The notes under the pieces were generated by a model. The model ran no database searches and was not told the origin of the DNA. It worked only from the letters and a program-made list of their open reading frames with translations. A stretch of DNA of 12,383 nt from JBEGTT01 sp041179245 (GTDB lineage Bacteria; Pseudomonadota; Gammaproteobacteria; Burkholderiales; Rhodocyclaceae): contig JBEGTT010000076.1 in assembly GCA_041179245.1 (NCBI GenBank), positions 1 through 12,383 of the forward strand. Reading direction: 5' to 3'. How positions within the stretch are numbered: the stretch's first letter is position 1; each line of letters opens with the position of its first letter. Shown here one piece after another: positions 5,419 through 12,383 of the stretch. The translations under genes and the position numbers were made by a program.

Positions 5419-8400
5419 CTAGTTTTGTCGGAGAATTGCCGCGTTGCCACCTATTGCGCTCATCCATTCGTCTAGATGATCTTCAAGGATGTAATGTTTT
5501 AGAACCCACTCACGCAAGCGATCCCCTTCTTTTTCGGCAGCATCTAAGTCATAGATACGTGCTCTGATGGCGTCAACCCATTCATTGGTCTTGTTTTGCA
5601 CGCATTTAACCGGAGGGTTATTGGTGCGATAGGGAAAAACGTCTGTACAGACCACTGGCCAGCCCATGATCCCATACTCTAGCAAGCGTAAGTTACTTTT
5701 ACCTTCATTAAAAACGACTTGTTCCAGCGGGGCAATGGCGAGGTCTAGATTAAGCGAGGCTAGTTTTTCTGGGTAATCGTTAAAGGAAACGTAGTTATGT
5801 TCTTCTTGGATAAAAGGTTTCAGAAAATCAGGGCACATTCCCATAAATACCCATTCCACTTCCTGATGCGTGGCTTCGACCACCTCTTTAATCAGTTCCA
5901 GATCGCCCAAATGCTGCTGAGCTCCCGCCCAGCCCACACGGGGCTTTTGCCCAGCGCGCCGTTTCGATTTCAGGTGAAGCCAGCGGCTGCCTTCGAGTCG
6001 ATTGGGAACTATATGGATATGGTCAATCATGCCTTTGCAAAAAATAGCGATGGGCTCAGTTGATACGATAAGACGGTCACTTAACGCAATGGCTTCGCGT
6101 AATCGAGATTTGCCTTCCCTCGCTTGAAAATTATAGAGATGATGTTTTTTGGGCAAATTGCCCATGATGTCGTCAACGGCATACGTGACAAAAATATCTT
6201 TGTTGAACTGGCGATAGCGTTTCATTTGCGCAATTTGCACATCGTCAATGGCTTGCTGAATCATTAATGTATCAGGGGCTGCCCGTGCTAATTCGATTGG
6301 AGTCAGAACCCGTTGGATTTTCTCGCCCACGGGATGAACTTGGCAGCACTGAGCAAGACCAGCCTTTTGCAGCGCTCGGAAGGGCGCGAGCATGCGGTAT
6401 TCGCCAGAGGCGCTCGTGAGAGGCATCCCTAATACCCGTAACCGGTCATGAAACCGAGTATCCCAGTCTATGACAGCGTGTGGCTCAATTTCAAAAGGTG
6501 AATTGAGTGAAAGATGCCGGTGGTAAAACGGATCGTTAGCCAACTCAGGCATATAGTGAAGTAACAGATAATCCTGCTCACGTTGCTTATGGCCGTTGAT
6601 TTTTTGAGACATGTCTGGGTTGCCCGCAAGGCGATTACGGGTGATTTTGTTGCGATGAATCACATCAACCCACGGCGTCCAGATCAATTTGTGGCCGGCT
6701 TTGCGTAGTCTTAAGCAGAATTCTAAAACAGGTTCGTGAACCGGGGTCTCATTGGTATTGAATCCACCTAGCTCGTTATAAATGTCTTTGCGAACCAAAA
6801 AGCAGGAACCAGAAAGGGCAGATACTTCCTGAGCAACTTGTAAATTGCCAAAATAGCCAGGTTGTATGATGTTGGTTGCATCACCGGCCATGGGGCCTGC
6901 GAGTTGACTCAGTCCAAGGATTCTCGGTCCTTGGTTCAGAATCGAAAGATTTCCGTCAGGGCAAGACATCCGGGGTGAAACAGCGGCTACTCCACGTTGT
7001 TGGATATGACCAATTAATCGGCTTAACCATTCTTTTTGAATGAATTCTGAGTCATTGTCCAAGAACAGAATGTATTCGCCATGTGAAGCGAGAGCGCCTT
7101 GATTACACAGTGCCGCGTAATTGAAGTCGTCATCGTTGCGTAATACTTTGATTCGCCCAGACAAAGTCGGTCGAGACCGAAGTTCTTCTAAATACAACAA
7201 CGCATCAGAATCAGTGGTTTGGTGGTTGAGCAGCACGATCTCAACATTGGCGTATGCCGTTTCGGCTAATAGACTTTCAATACAATGTGTAAGGTAGCCA
7301 GGCTGGTCATGCGTAGGTATTACGATACTCACGAGCGGGTTATCGGTTACTGAATAAATGACAGCTTGGGTTCCTGTAAGAAATCCATCGGTAACTTCGG
7401 TACTGATTAATTGACGTTTGAAATGGTCGCGGAGAGCCGATTGCTCAGTATCTGGATCAATCGTTCTCAACCCTACTTCTGGGGTATGTAAAAGAATTTC
7501 GGGTAAGTGAACTAATGCGTGTGAAGGCTGGCTTTCGGCAATCTTTAGCGATAGATCGTAGAGGCCGGCCATGCCGGTGTAACTTAAACCGCCGGCGGAT
7601 GAGAACGCTGATTTCTCAACGAAAAGGCAGGGGCCAAAATAATACATGCCACGTAAAAACTCTAAATTAAAGTCTGGTTTAAAGCGAGGCTCAGCAGAGT
7701 GGCCTTCTCCTGTCGATTTGTCTTCATCACAGTAAATCAGACGGGCCTCTGGATACAGATTGAGGGTGTCACCAAAAGACGCGAGGGCATGGGGTTCTAA
7801 AGTGCATCCGGCTTCCAGTAGGCAGAGCCAGTTGCTTTCCTCTCGTAATGCGGCGTTATTAATGAAAGAGGTATGTTGGCTTGACGAACATTCAATCCAA
7901 GTGATTTGTTCTATCTCAACCAACTCTGGTGAAAGAGGAGGGAAGTCGGCAACGATAGTCATGTGCCAATGTGAATACCACTGAGCCCCTAAGCTATCAA
8001 GGGTGTCAGCAAGCAAATTTTCCTCACCAGCGAGTACTTCGACGATGACATTGAAAACAGGCTGTGTGCGCCATTGATGCATGTGCTCTGCGAGCAATTG
8101 TCCATCAATTTCTTGCAGGGATTTGCGATTCAGGAAGGAATCGTAGAGATCATCTGCCGTAGCGAGTCGGTGTAGGCGCTGCTTGAATGTTTGGCAGTAC
8201 TTCTGGCGGGCATCTTTGTTCAAAGACCAAAAATCTTGGGCCGTATTTGGGTGTAAAACGGGTTTGACTGTGGCTAAATAATTTTCATGAGCTTGGTAAA
8301 CCTTTTGAACAAAAAGCCAAGCATGAACCCAAGATGTTCTACTGAAGTCGCTTTGCGCTCTGTTGTGGGCTATGGAATTTTGGGCTTTAAGTAATGCGTC

Positions 8401-9180
8401 TTTTTCACCCCAAATGCCAGTGCCTTCAATTAACAAGTGACTGTCATTAGGTGGTAGAGGCCAATAGGGTGAGCGGACGAATATAACAGGGCAGCCGCAG
8501 GCAATGGCTTCACTGATTAAAGCCGATGGCTCATAGCAATATAGCACCTGTGATCTGCGTAAAATTGCAGCAATTTCCGTTGAAGTTAGGTCGACCTCTT
8601 GGCCCAGAGAGGTGCTTTGCTGATGCTCCTCAAGAATAGTGCCGCCAGAAAAATAATATTTGTTTGCGTAGTAGCATGAACCAATACGGCAGTTGTCGAA
8701 TTCATTGGCGTCGTTATTAAAGATTCCGCCATCTAATGTTGAGATAAATAACTCTTGCCCTTTAATGCCCTCTGGCAAGCTCCATTGGTCAAAATAAAAC
8801 ACTAGATCGGTTTCATCGATATGAATGGATTGACCGACCTTTCCAGGCTTATTGAGCAACCAGCGAGCAATCAGTGGGGTGTTGAGCGGGTTGCCACCGA
8901 AAACTTCAGGATAAACCGCAATTGGGGTGCGGCCACTGCTGAAGTGGCGGCACACTATTTCCTCCGTGAGCATGGGGGTGCGCAGATGCTCAGGGGTAGA
9001 TACGGCATTGGCTAGATAAGCTTCTTCACCTAGCTCATTTAGAATGTGGCAGAGGTAATGTAGTGCTCGAATACCGGCAGAAGATTGGCGATAGCTTGGA
9101 GCATAGATGTAGAACGGCACATTGGTGCTGCCGTGAATGCTTCTTACCCGTTCGGATATCCGGGGAAAAATCTTTTGCAT
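5419..9180 (-). CDS. Large four-module glycosyltransferase (GT-B / GT2-like / GT2 / GT-B), candidate flagellin glycosyltransferase
   Basis: A 1253-residue cytosolic protein with no signal peptide or membrane segment. Module 1 (about 20-310) resembles the GT4 (GT-B) fold, with CYEPSALISEAIACGCPVIF near 215-234. Module 2 (about 370-570) resembles GT2 and keeps YCDEDK and RFKPDFNLEFLRG (about 484-510), but the expected DxDD motif reads LLEAGCTL (about 454-461). Module 3 (about 615-850) is a more typical GT2 domain with VSIVIPTHDQPGYL, the acidic LDNDS motif near 707-711 and SALSGSCFLVRKDIYNELGG. Module 4 (about 905-1245) is a second GT-B-like domain with RVGWAGAQQHLGDL and FNEGKSNLRLLEYGIMGWPV. 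Large multidomain transferases beside flagellin genes glycosylate flagellin in Pseudomonas (FgtA/FGT types), which suggests the same role here. The ATG at 9180 follows GAGAG with a five-base spacer, eight bases after the cysC stop; a TTG at 9192 overlapping that stop is less likely. The target could instead be O-antigen or another surface glycan. Confidence 0.85.
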   Translation of the reverse strand: MQKIFPRISERVRSIHGSTNVPFYIYAPSYRQSSAGIRALHYLCHILNELGEEAYLANAVSTPEHLRTPMLTEEIVCRHFSSGRTPIAVYPEVFGGNPLNTPLIARWLLNKPGKVGQSIHIDETDLVFYFDQWSLPEGIKGQELFISTLDGGIFNNDANEFDNCRIGSCYYANKYYFSGGTILEEHQQSTSLGQEVDLTSTEIAAILRRSQVLYCYEPSALISEAIACGCPVIFVRSPYWPLPPNDSHLLIEGTGIWGEKDALLKAQNSIAHNRAQSDFSRTSWVHAWLFVQKVYQAHENYLATVKPVLHPNTAQDFWSLNKDARQKYCQTFKQRLHRLATADDLYDSFLNRKSLQEIDGQLLAEHMHQWRTQPVFNVIVEVLAGEENLLADTLDSLGAQWYSHWHMTIVADFPPLSPELVEIEQITWIECSSSQHTSFINNAALREESNWLCLLEAGCTLEPHALASFGDTLNLYPEARLIYCDEDKSTGEGHSAEPRFKPDFNLEFLRGMYYFGPCLFVEKSAFSSAGGLSYTGMAGLYDLSLKIAESQPSHALVHLPEILLHTPEVGLRTIDPDTEQSALRDHFKRQLISTEVTDGFLTGTQAVIYSVTDNPLVSIVIPTHDQPGYLTHCIESLLAETAYANVEIVLLNHQTTDSDALLYLEELRSRPTLSGRIKVLRNDDDFNYAALCNQGALASHGEYILFLDNDSEFIQKEWLSRLIGHIQQRGVAAVSPRMSCPDGNLSILNQGPRILGLSQLAGPMAGDATNIIQPGYFGNLQVAQEVSALSGSCFLVRKDIYNELGGFNTNETPVHEPVLEFCLRLRKAGHKLIWTPWVDVIHRNKITRNRLAGNPDMSQKINGHKQREQDYLLLHYMPELANDPFYHRHLSLNSPFEIEPHAVIDWDTRFHDRLRVLGMPLTSASGEYRMLAPFRALQKAGLAQCCQVHPVGEKIQRVLTPIELARAAPDTLMIQQAIDDVQIAQMKRYRQFNKDIFVTYAVDDIMGNLPKKHHLYNFQAREGKSRLREAIALSDRLIVSTEPIAIFCKGMIDHIHIVPNRLEGSRWLHLKSKRRAGQKPRVGWAGAQQHLGDLELIKEVVEATHQEVEWVFMGMCPDFLKPFIQEEHNYVSFNDYPEKLASLNLDLAIAPLEQVVFNEGKSNLRLLEYGIMGWPVVCTDVFPYRTNNPPVKCVQNKTNEWVDAIRARIYDLDAAEKEGDRLREWVLKHYILEDHLDEWMSAIGGNAAILRQN

Positions 9181-9185
9181 GTGAG

Positions 9186-9190
9186 CTCTC
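9186..9190 (-). promoter_or_regulatory. Ribosome binding site that fixes the glycosyltransferase start at 9180
   Basis: GAGAG on the minus strand, five bases before the ATG at 9180 and overlapping the TGA stop of cysC. It favours ATG over the in-frame TTG at 9192. Confidence 0.6.
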
Positions 9191-9710
9191 AAGGATAAAT
9201 TAGCTTAGCGATAATATGGTCAATGGATTCGATTTGCGTGTCAAAAGCCCATTCGGCATTTTTGGGAGGTTCATAAGGGGAGTCAATTCCAGTCATTCCG
9301 CTTATTAAACCGCTTTTGGCTTTTGCATAGAGACCTTTCGGATCTCGTTTTACGCATTCGTCTAACGATGTCGTTAAATGAATTTCCATAAAACTATTTT
9401 CTGGAAATAAAGATCGAACTTTTTTTCTATCTTCGGCAAATGGGGAAATGAAAGCACAGCAAACATCTAAGCCAGTTGAGAACAGTATTTTTGCAACTTC
9501 ACCTGCTCTTCTAATATTTTCTTTGCGATCAGCATCTGAAAGCCCGAGATCGGAGCAAAGGCCTTGTCTTAGTTGGTCTCCATCAAGGACGAATACAGGC
9601 TTTCCCATCTCTTGTAGTCTAGAAGCAAGTGAATTAGCCAGCGTGGACTTGCCTGAGCCAGAAAGGCCAGTGAACCACCAAACTTTATGATCTTTGTGAA
9701 TGTTTGACAT
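9189..9710 (-). CDS. cysC: Adenylylsulfate (APS) kinase, CysC type
   Basis: This 173-residue P-loop kinase has the full set of CysC motifs: Walker A GLSGSGKS at 15-22, LDGDQLRQGL at 42-51 with the DGD triad, the RKENIRR segment at 62-68, FISPF at 87-91, RDPKGLYAKAKSG at 122-134 and GMTGIDSPYEPP at 138-149. CysC normally phosphorylates APS to PAPS, the donor for sulfate assimilation or sulfotransfer. None of the assimilation genes (cysD, cysN, cysH) are nearby. Here it lies between two glycosyltransferases, overlapping the upstream one by 26 bases, so a role in decorating a glycan is inferred. A sulfated glycan is one option, but no sulfotransferase is in view. The Campylobacter capsule homologue Cj1415 acts instead as a cytidine diphosphoramidate kinase, so the substrate here is open. 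Base composition is AT-rich (17 and 21 G+C in two 60-base lines checked). Confidence 0.92.
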   Translation of the reverse strand: MSNIHKDHKVWWFTGLSGSGKSTLANSLASRLQEMGKPVFVLDGDQLRQGLCSDLGLSDADRKENIRRAGEVAKILFSTGLDVCCAFISPFAEDRKKVRSLFPENSFMEIHLTTSLDECVKRDPKGLYAKAKSGLISGMTGIDSPYEPPKNAEWAFDTQIESIDHIIAKLIYP

Positions 9711-11136
9711 GATTTATTTCGTATATGGCATGATCTAAGGCTGAGCTTATTTCGTTTGCAATAAACTCTGGATTAGTTAATTTATCATGCAGCAATTTTG
9801 AATCGATTGATGCTTGGTTGAAAAAAGCCGGGTCATGGTTGAGCTTGTGCGATAGACCTATGTATTCATCAATACTGTTTGTAGTTATGTTTGGATCTCT
9901 AGTTGAACGTATTAGATAATCCCATTCGCCGGCAAGAAAAGAAACCACAGGAATGCCTTGAGACATTATTTCCATACAAGAAAAGCCACCAATAAACGGG
10001 AATGTGTCAAGAAGCACATCAAATTTATCGAGGTGGCTACTTATATCAATCATTTCGTTAATTAGCGTAAATCTATCGCCAAATTCTTGGGCTAATTTTT
10101 CTGTAACGAGTGCCGCATCTCCTGGTCCTGCAATAAATAATTTCGTTCCCTGGTTTTGTCTGAGAATTATTTGTGCACACGCTATCCATTCATTAGAAAT
10201 TTTGATGAGCCTAGAAATACAACCAAATCGTATCGGCTTACTTGCGTAGTTTCTTGTCTTTATAACAAAATTTTGTGGGTGGTCTTGTTGTGTGGTTGCG
10301 GGAATTATAATAGAGATGGTTTTTTTCTGAGGAATACAAAATCCACTGCTATATTCTTTGTTGCAGAGTAATACCCAATCCAGTTCCGGGAAATCCCAGT
10401 GGGGCATACCGGGGTCAAGGTACATTTGCATGCTTGCTACGCGGTTCTTGAATAACCAAGTGGCTATTGGCGAGGGTAGATCTGAGATGATGACGTCAAG
10501 CTCATCTGAACGAATGGAATCCAGAAGAATATCGAGCCGGTTAAAATACAACTCTTGGGTTAGAGATTTTGCTTTTACACCTAGCTTTTTAATATCGTCT
10601 AAATATTTGTGTTCGCGCCATTGAACACAGTAAAAGTAAATTTCTGATTCTGGATCTAAGCTGTGTGCGGCCACCACATTTTGGATCATCAAACCGCTGG
10701 AGTTTCCGGGGTTGTAATCAGCGTGGTGACATAAATAACCAATTTTCAATTTCCTGTTTGCAATTGGGCGGCGGCGCTGGAAAGCAGGGGAGAGTGGTTG
10801 GCGCTGAAGGAAATTGTAGAACTGTTCTACGCCAAATCTCTGATAACCACGCATGTCATAAAGGCTTTGGGCCGTACTAAAGTTGAGTCCCCAAATGGCT
10901 TCTGTCAGCCTACACGCATCGGAAAGGTTCGTTTCATTGTGGGCGAAAATATCAGCCGAAACTGCGTGCACAGCCTCTCTAAACAAATAGTTAAACGGGA
11001 AGCCTTGGGCAATACAGAGTTGATAAAGAGAAAGTATTTCTGAGCATTGTGTTGAGATAGGCAGTGCAGAAAAACTGTTGCTGAGTATTCTGCAGGCAAT
11101 ATCTTTACCACTGGTATAAGAAAGGGTAGGCGCCAT
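9685..11136 (-). CDS. GT-B glycosyltransferase resembling the SPINDLY/OGT (GT41) catalytic region
   Basis: A 483-residue cytosolic protein. Residues about 1-125 are helical and unrecognised. From about 129 (KLKIGYLCHHADYNPG) a GT-B fold begins. The C-terminal half carries RFGCISRLIKISNEWIACAQ (303-322), LFIAGPGD and, at about 373-399, DVLLDTFPFIGG then MEIMSQGIPVVSF. This matches the 'D..LDTFP..GG.T..E.L..GvPVv' signature of GT41 O-GlcNAc transferases and HMW1C-like enzymes. The usual TPR array of OGT is not evident, so acceptor choice must come from the unrecognised N-terminal region. GT41 enzymes modify Ser, Thr or Asn of cytosolic proteins, making flagellin a plausible acceptor, but the substrate is not shown. 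It starts 23 bases after the WbqC stop with a weak ribosome binding site and ends overlapping cysC by 26 bases. It is AT-rich (23 of 60 G+C in one line checked). Confidence 0.78.
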   Translation of the reverse strand: MAPTLSYTSGKDIACRILSNSFSALPISTQCSEILSLYQLCIAQGFPFNYLFREAVHAVSADIFAHNETNLSDACRLTEAIWGLNFSTAQSLYDMRGYQRFGVEQFYNFLQRQPLSPAFQRRRPIANRKLKIGYLCHHADYNPGNSSGLMIQNVVAAHSLDPESEIYFYCVQWREHKYLDDIKKLGVKAKSLTQELYFNRLDILLDSIRSDELDVIISDLPSPIATWLFKNRVASMQMYLDPGMPHWDFPELDWVLLCNKEYSSGFCIPQKKTISIIIPATTQQDHPQNFVIKTRNYASKPIRFGCISRLIKISNEWIACAQIILRQNQGTKLFIAGPGDAALVTEKLAQEFGDRFTLINEMIDISSHLDKFDVLLDTFPFIGGFSCMEIMSQGIPVVSFLAGEWDYLIRSTRDPNITTNSIDEYIGLSHKLNHDPAFFNQASIDSKLLHDKLTNPEFIANEISSALDHAIYEINHVKHSQRS

Positions 11137-11159
11137 TTTTCGTGCTGATATTCCTAGGA

Positions 11160-11879
11160 TTATTCTGACGTTGGAGCGGGGGCGATGATTGTGTTTGGAC
11201 TGTTACTGCAAATTAATTGAGAAGCTTGTGGGCCACAGTTTGCAATCAAATCAAGAATTGTGACTTCGCCGTTAAACTCTCCCCATAATTGGGGATAGGG
11301 TGAGTAATCGTAGGATTTGTACTCAAGTTGAATGCCGTTTTCTTGAAGGGCTTCCTTGTCGAGGTAGGCATCAGCACTTGGGCCACTCAAGTAGGTGCTG
11401 GCATTCAGTTTTTTCAACAAATCAATTAACCGTTTCGTCTTGGTACCCTCCAGTGCCAACTCACTGGAAAGCATAATTGGGGTGGAAATATTCAGGTATT
11501 CGCAAATTTTTTTGGTTAGCTCAATATTCAGATCACTGATTGTCTTTGTGGTGCCGAGACCCAAGTCACCCAAGAGATTCAAAACATCTGGAAAAAACTG
11601 TGCTTCAGCGTAATTTTCACGCCACAGTCGTAAGTGATCGGCTCTCCAATTATATTTTTCATCAATTTCCGTTTCGCAAATTAATTGAGAAAGGCTACGG
11701 TGACGGACTGGAACCGTAATCCACCGAGACCCTTGTGGGGTTTTTATGCGGTTCCGGTTCCGCCAAGTGTTTTTCGAAAACTGGACATCGTCATAGAATA
11801 CGAAAATGTCGGCCCCAAGAATGAAATCGAAATAGCCGCGCCAAGGAATAAAAGATGACTGAATTGCAGCAACTCGCAA
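11160..11879 (-). CDS. WbqC family protein
   Basis: A 239-residue protein that matches the WbqC-like family in its N-terminal third: IQSSFIPWRGYFDFI, the acidic FVFYDDVQFSKNTWRNRN and then RWITVPV (about 6-58), followed by helical segments and a further conserved LSGPSADAYLD stretch (about 163-173). Family members are common in O-antigen and other surface-glycan loci, often near aminotransferases and nucleotide-sugar genes; their biochemical role is not firmly established. The start is an unusual TTG at 11879. It is chosen because GGGAG lies six bases upstream and because the family motif begins a few residues later; no in-frame ATG would retain it. It begins 14 bases after the methyltransferase stop, so the two are likely cotranscribed. 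The last about 20 residues are Ser/Pro/Ala-rich and look disordered. Confidence 0.86.
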   Translation of the reverse strand: MRVAAIQSSFIPWRGYFDFILGADIFVFYDDVQFSKNTWRNRNRIKTPQGSRWITVPVRHRSLSQLICETEIDEKYNWRADHLRLWRENYAEAQFFPDVLNLLGDLGLGTTKTISDLNIELTKKICEYLNISTPIMLSSELALEGTKTKRLIDLLKKLNASTYLSGPSADAYLDKEALQENGIQLEYKSYDYSPYPQLWGEFNGEVTILDLIANCGPQASQLICSNSPNTIIAPAPTSE

Positions 11880-11885
11880 TTAATA

Positions 11886-11890
11886 CTCCC
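11886..11890 (-). promoter_or_regulatory. Ribosome binding site supporting the TTG start of the WbqC gene
   Basis: GGGAG on the minus strand with a six-base spacer to the TTG at 11879, located just after the methyltransferase stop. The spacing is ideal and supports TTG initiation. Confidence 0.7.
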
Positions 11891-11893
11891 GAA

Positions 11894-12383
11894 TTAGCTG
11901 CGCTGGGCAACAAAACACTTACGCGTTATTTGTTGGCAGTTTTTATACTTTCCGCTGTCGATGATGTGCCGCTGAATCGCTTCATTCACGCCATCGTAGG
12001 AAGAAAATGCATCATCCAAACATATCCATCCGCCGGATAACAAGTACCGCTCTACAATTTTTATATCTTTTGCGACAGCCGTATAACTGTGGTCACCATC
12101 AATAAAAGCTAGGCGGAGCGCAAAGTCAGATGTGGTGTTCTTTGAAAATCCTTCCAAATCGGTTCGGTGGGGGAAAACATAACCACTCAGTTTATTGACG
12201 GACACTGCCCCATTAAATGCCTCTAACGTGCCATTGAATCGTTCATACATTGGCTCGATGTCTCGCAGAAACGGCTCTGCCCAAACCGTTTGATCACCAT
12301 ATGCGCCATATTTCTTTCCGTCTATTTCAACTGCAAACGAATATGTACCATCTGCATTTTGATACCAGTCATTTTTCTCGGGG
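11894..12383 (-). CDS. Class I SAM-dependent methyltransferase, C-terminal part (5' end outside window)
   Basis: The frame is open to the window edge, giving about 162 visible residues; an internal ATG at 12250 is not the real start, since conserved-looking coding continues upstream of it (KKYGAYGDQTVWAEPFLRDI). The visible part contains FIDGDHSY near 12105-12083, then SGGWICLDD near 12037-12011 and DGVNEAI. This is the post-II segment typical of small-molecule methyltransferases of the Methyltransf_24/TylF type, which methylate sugars or other natural-product groups. The SAM-binding glycine motif should lie nearer the N-terminus, mostly outside the window. Context in a glycan block suggests O- or N-methylation of a sugar, which is inference. 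Its stop is 14 bases before the WbqC start. Confidence 0.78.
   Translation of the reverse strand, partial: PEKNDWYQNADGTYSFAVEIDGKKYGAYGDQTVWAEPFLRDIEPMYERFNGTLEAFNGAVSVNKLSGYVFPHRTDLEGFSKNTTSDFALRLAFIDGDHSYTAVAKDIKIVERYLLSGGWICLDDAFSSYDGVNEAIQRHIIDSGKYKNCQQITRKCFVAQRS

Noticed and set aside
9181..9192. TTG start at 9192 for the large glycosyltransferase
   Set aside because: It would use the ribosome binding site as coding sequence; the ATG at 9180 has GAGAG at good spacing. The TTGA overlap with the cysC stop is probably incidental, though not excluded.
12250..12383. Methyltransferase starting at the ATG at 12250
   Set aside because: The same frame stays open to the window edge with protein-like sequence, and a 118-residue product would lack most of the SAM-binding fold. 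It is a 5'-truncated gene.

Overview
Every gene in this window is on the minus strand, so the biological reading order runs from position 12383 down to 1. The sequence suggests a motile Gram-negative bacterium, most likely a betaproteobacterium. The evidence is the order flagellin, flagellin, flaG, fliD, fliS, fliT-like, fliK-like, the short D0/D1-only flagellins, and a textbook FliA (sigma-28) promoter. Moderate GC (about 50% in the flagellar part by spot count) would fit Neisseriales relatives of Chitinibacter, Deefgea or Iodobacter, but that assignment is a guess from memory and not demonstrated.

Region A (12383 to 5419) is a surface-glycan or flagellin-glycosylation block. In transcription order it holds a SAM-dependent methyltransferase cut by the window edge, a WbqC-family protein with a TTG start, a 483-residue GT-B glycosyltransferase resembling the catalytic part of the SPINDLY/OGT (GT41) group, a CysC-type APS kinase, and a 1253-residue multidomain glycosyltransferase (GT-B / GT2-like / GT2 / GT-B). 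The genes overlap or lie 8 to 23 bases apart, which suggests one operon whose promoter lies outside the window. The cysC and GT41-like part is clearly more AT-rich than the flagellar part, consistent with an exchangeable cassette.

Region B (5418 to 5241) is the only sizeable intergenic stretch. It holds a sigma-28 promoter (TAAAGTTT-N11-TCCGATAA), then a leader of roughly 87 bases with predicted hairpins and a strong ribosome binding site.

Region C (5240 to 1) is the late flagellar filament block. It has two tandem 275-residue flagellins about 83% identical without gaps, a 48-residue FlaG reduced to the conserved C-terminal segment, the FliD filament cap, the FliS flagellin chaperone, a FliT-like chaperone and a FliK-like hook-length-control protein. 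The last gene ends in an ATGA overlap with a further gene of which only three codons are visible.

Together the window reads as filament subunits, cap and chaperones under FliA control, placed directly downstream of genes that probably build and attach a glycan to the filament. No tRNA, rRNA, insertion sequence or CRISPR array was seen, and no plus-strand gene is supported. Apart from the flagellin leader, all gaps between genes are about 100 bases or shorter.
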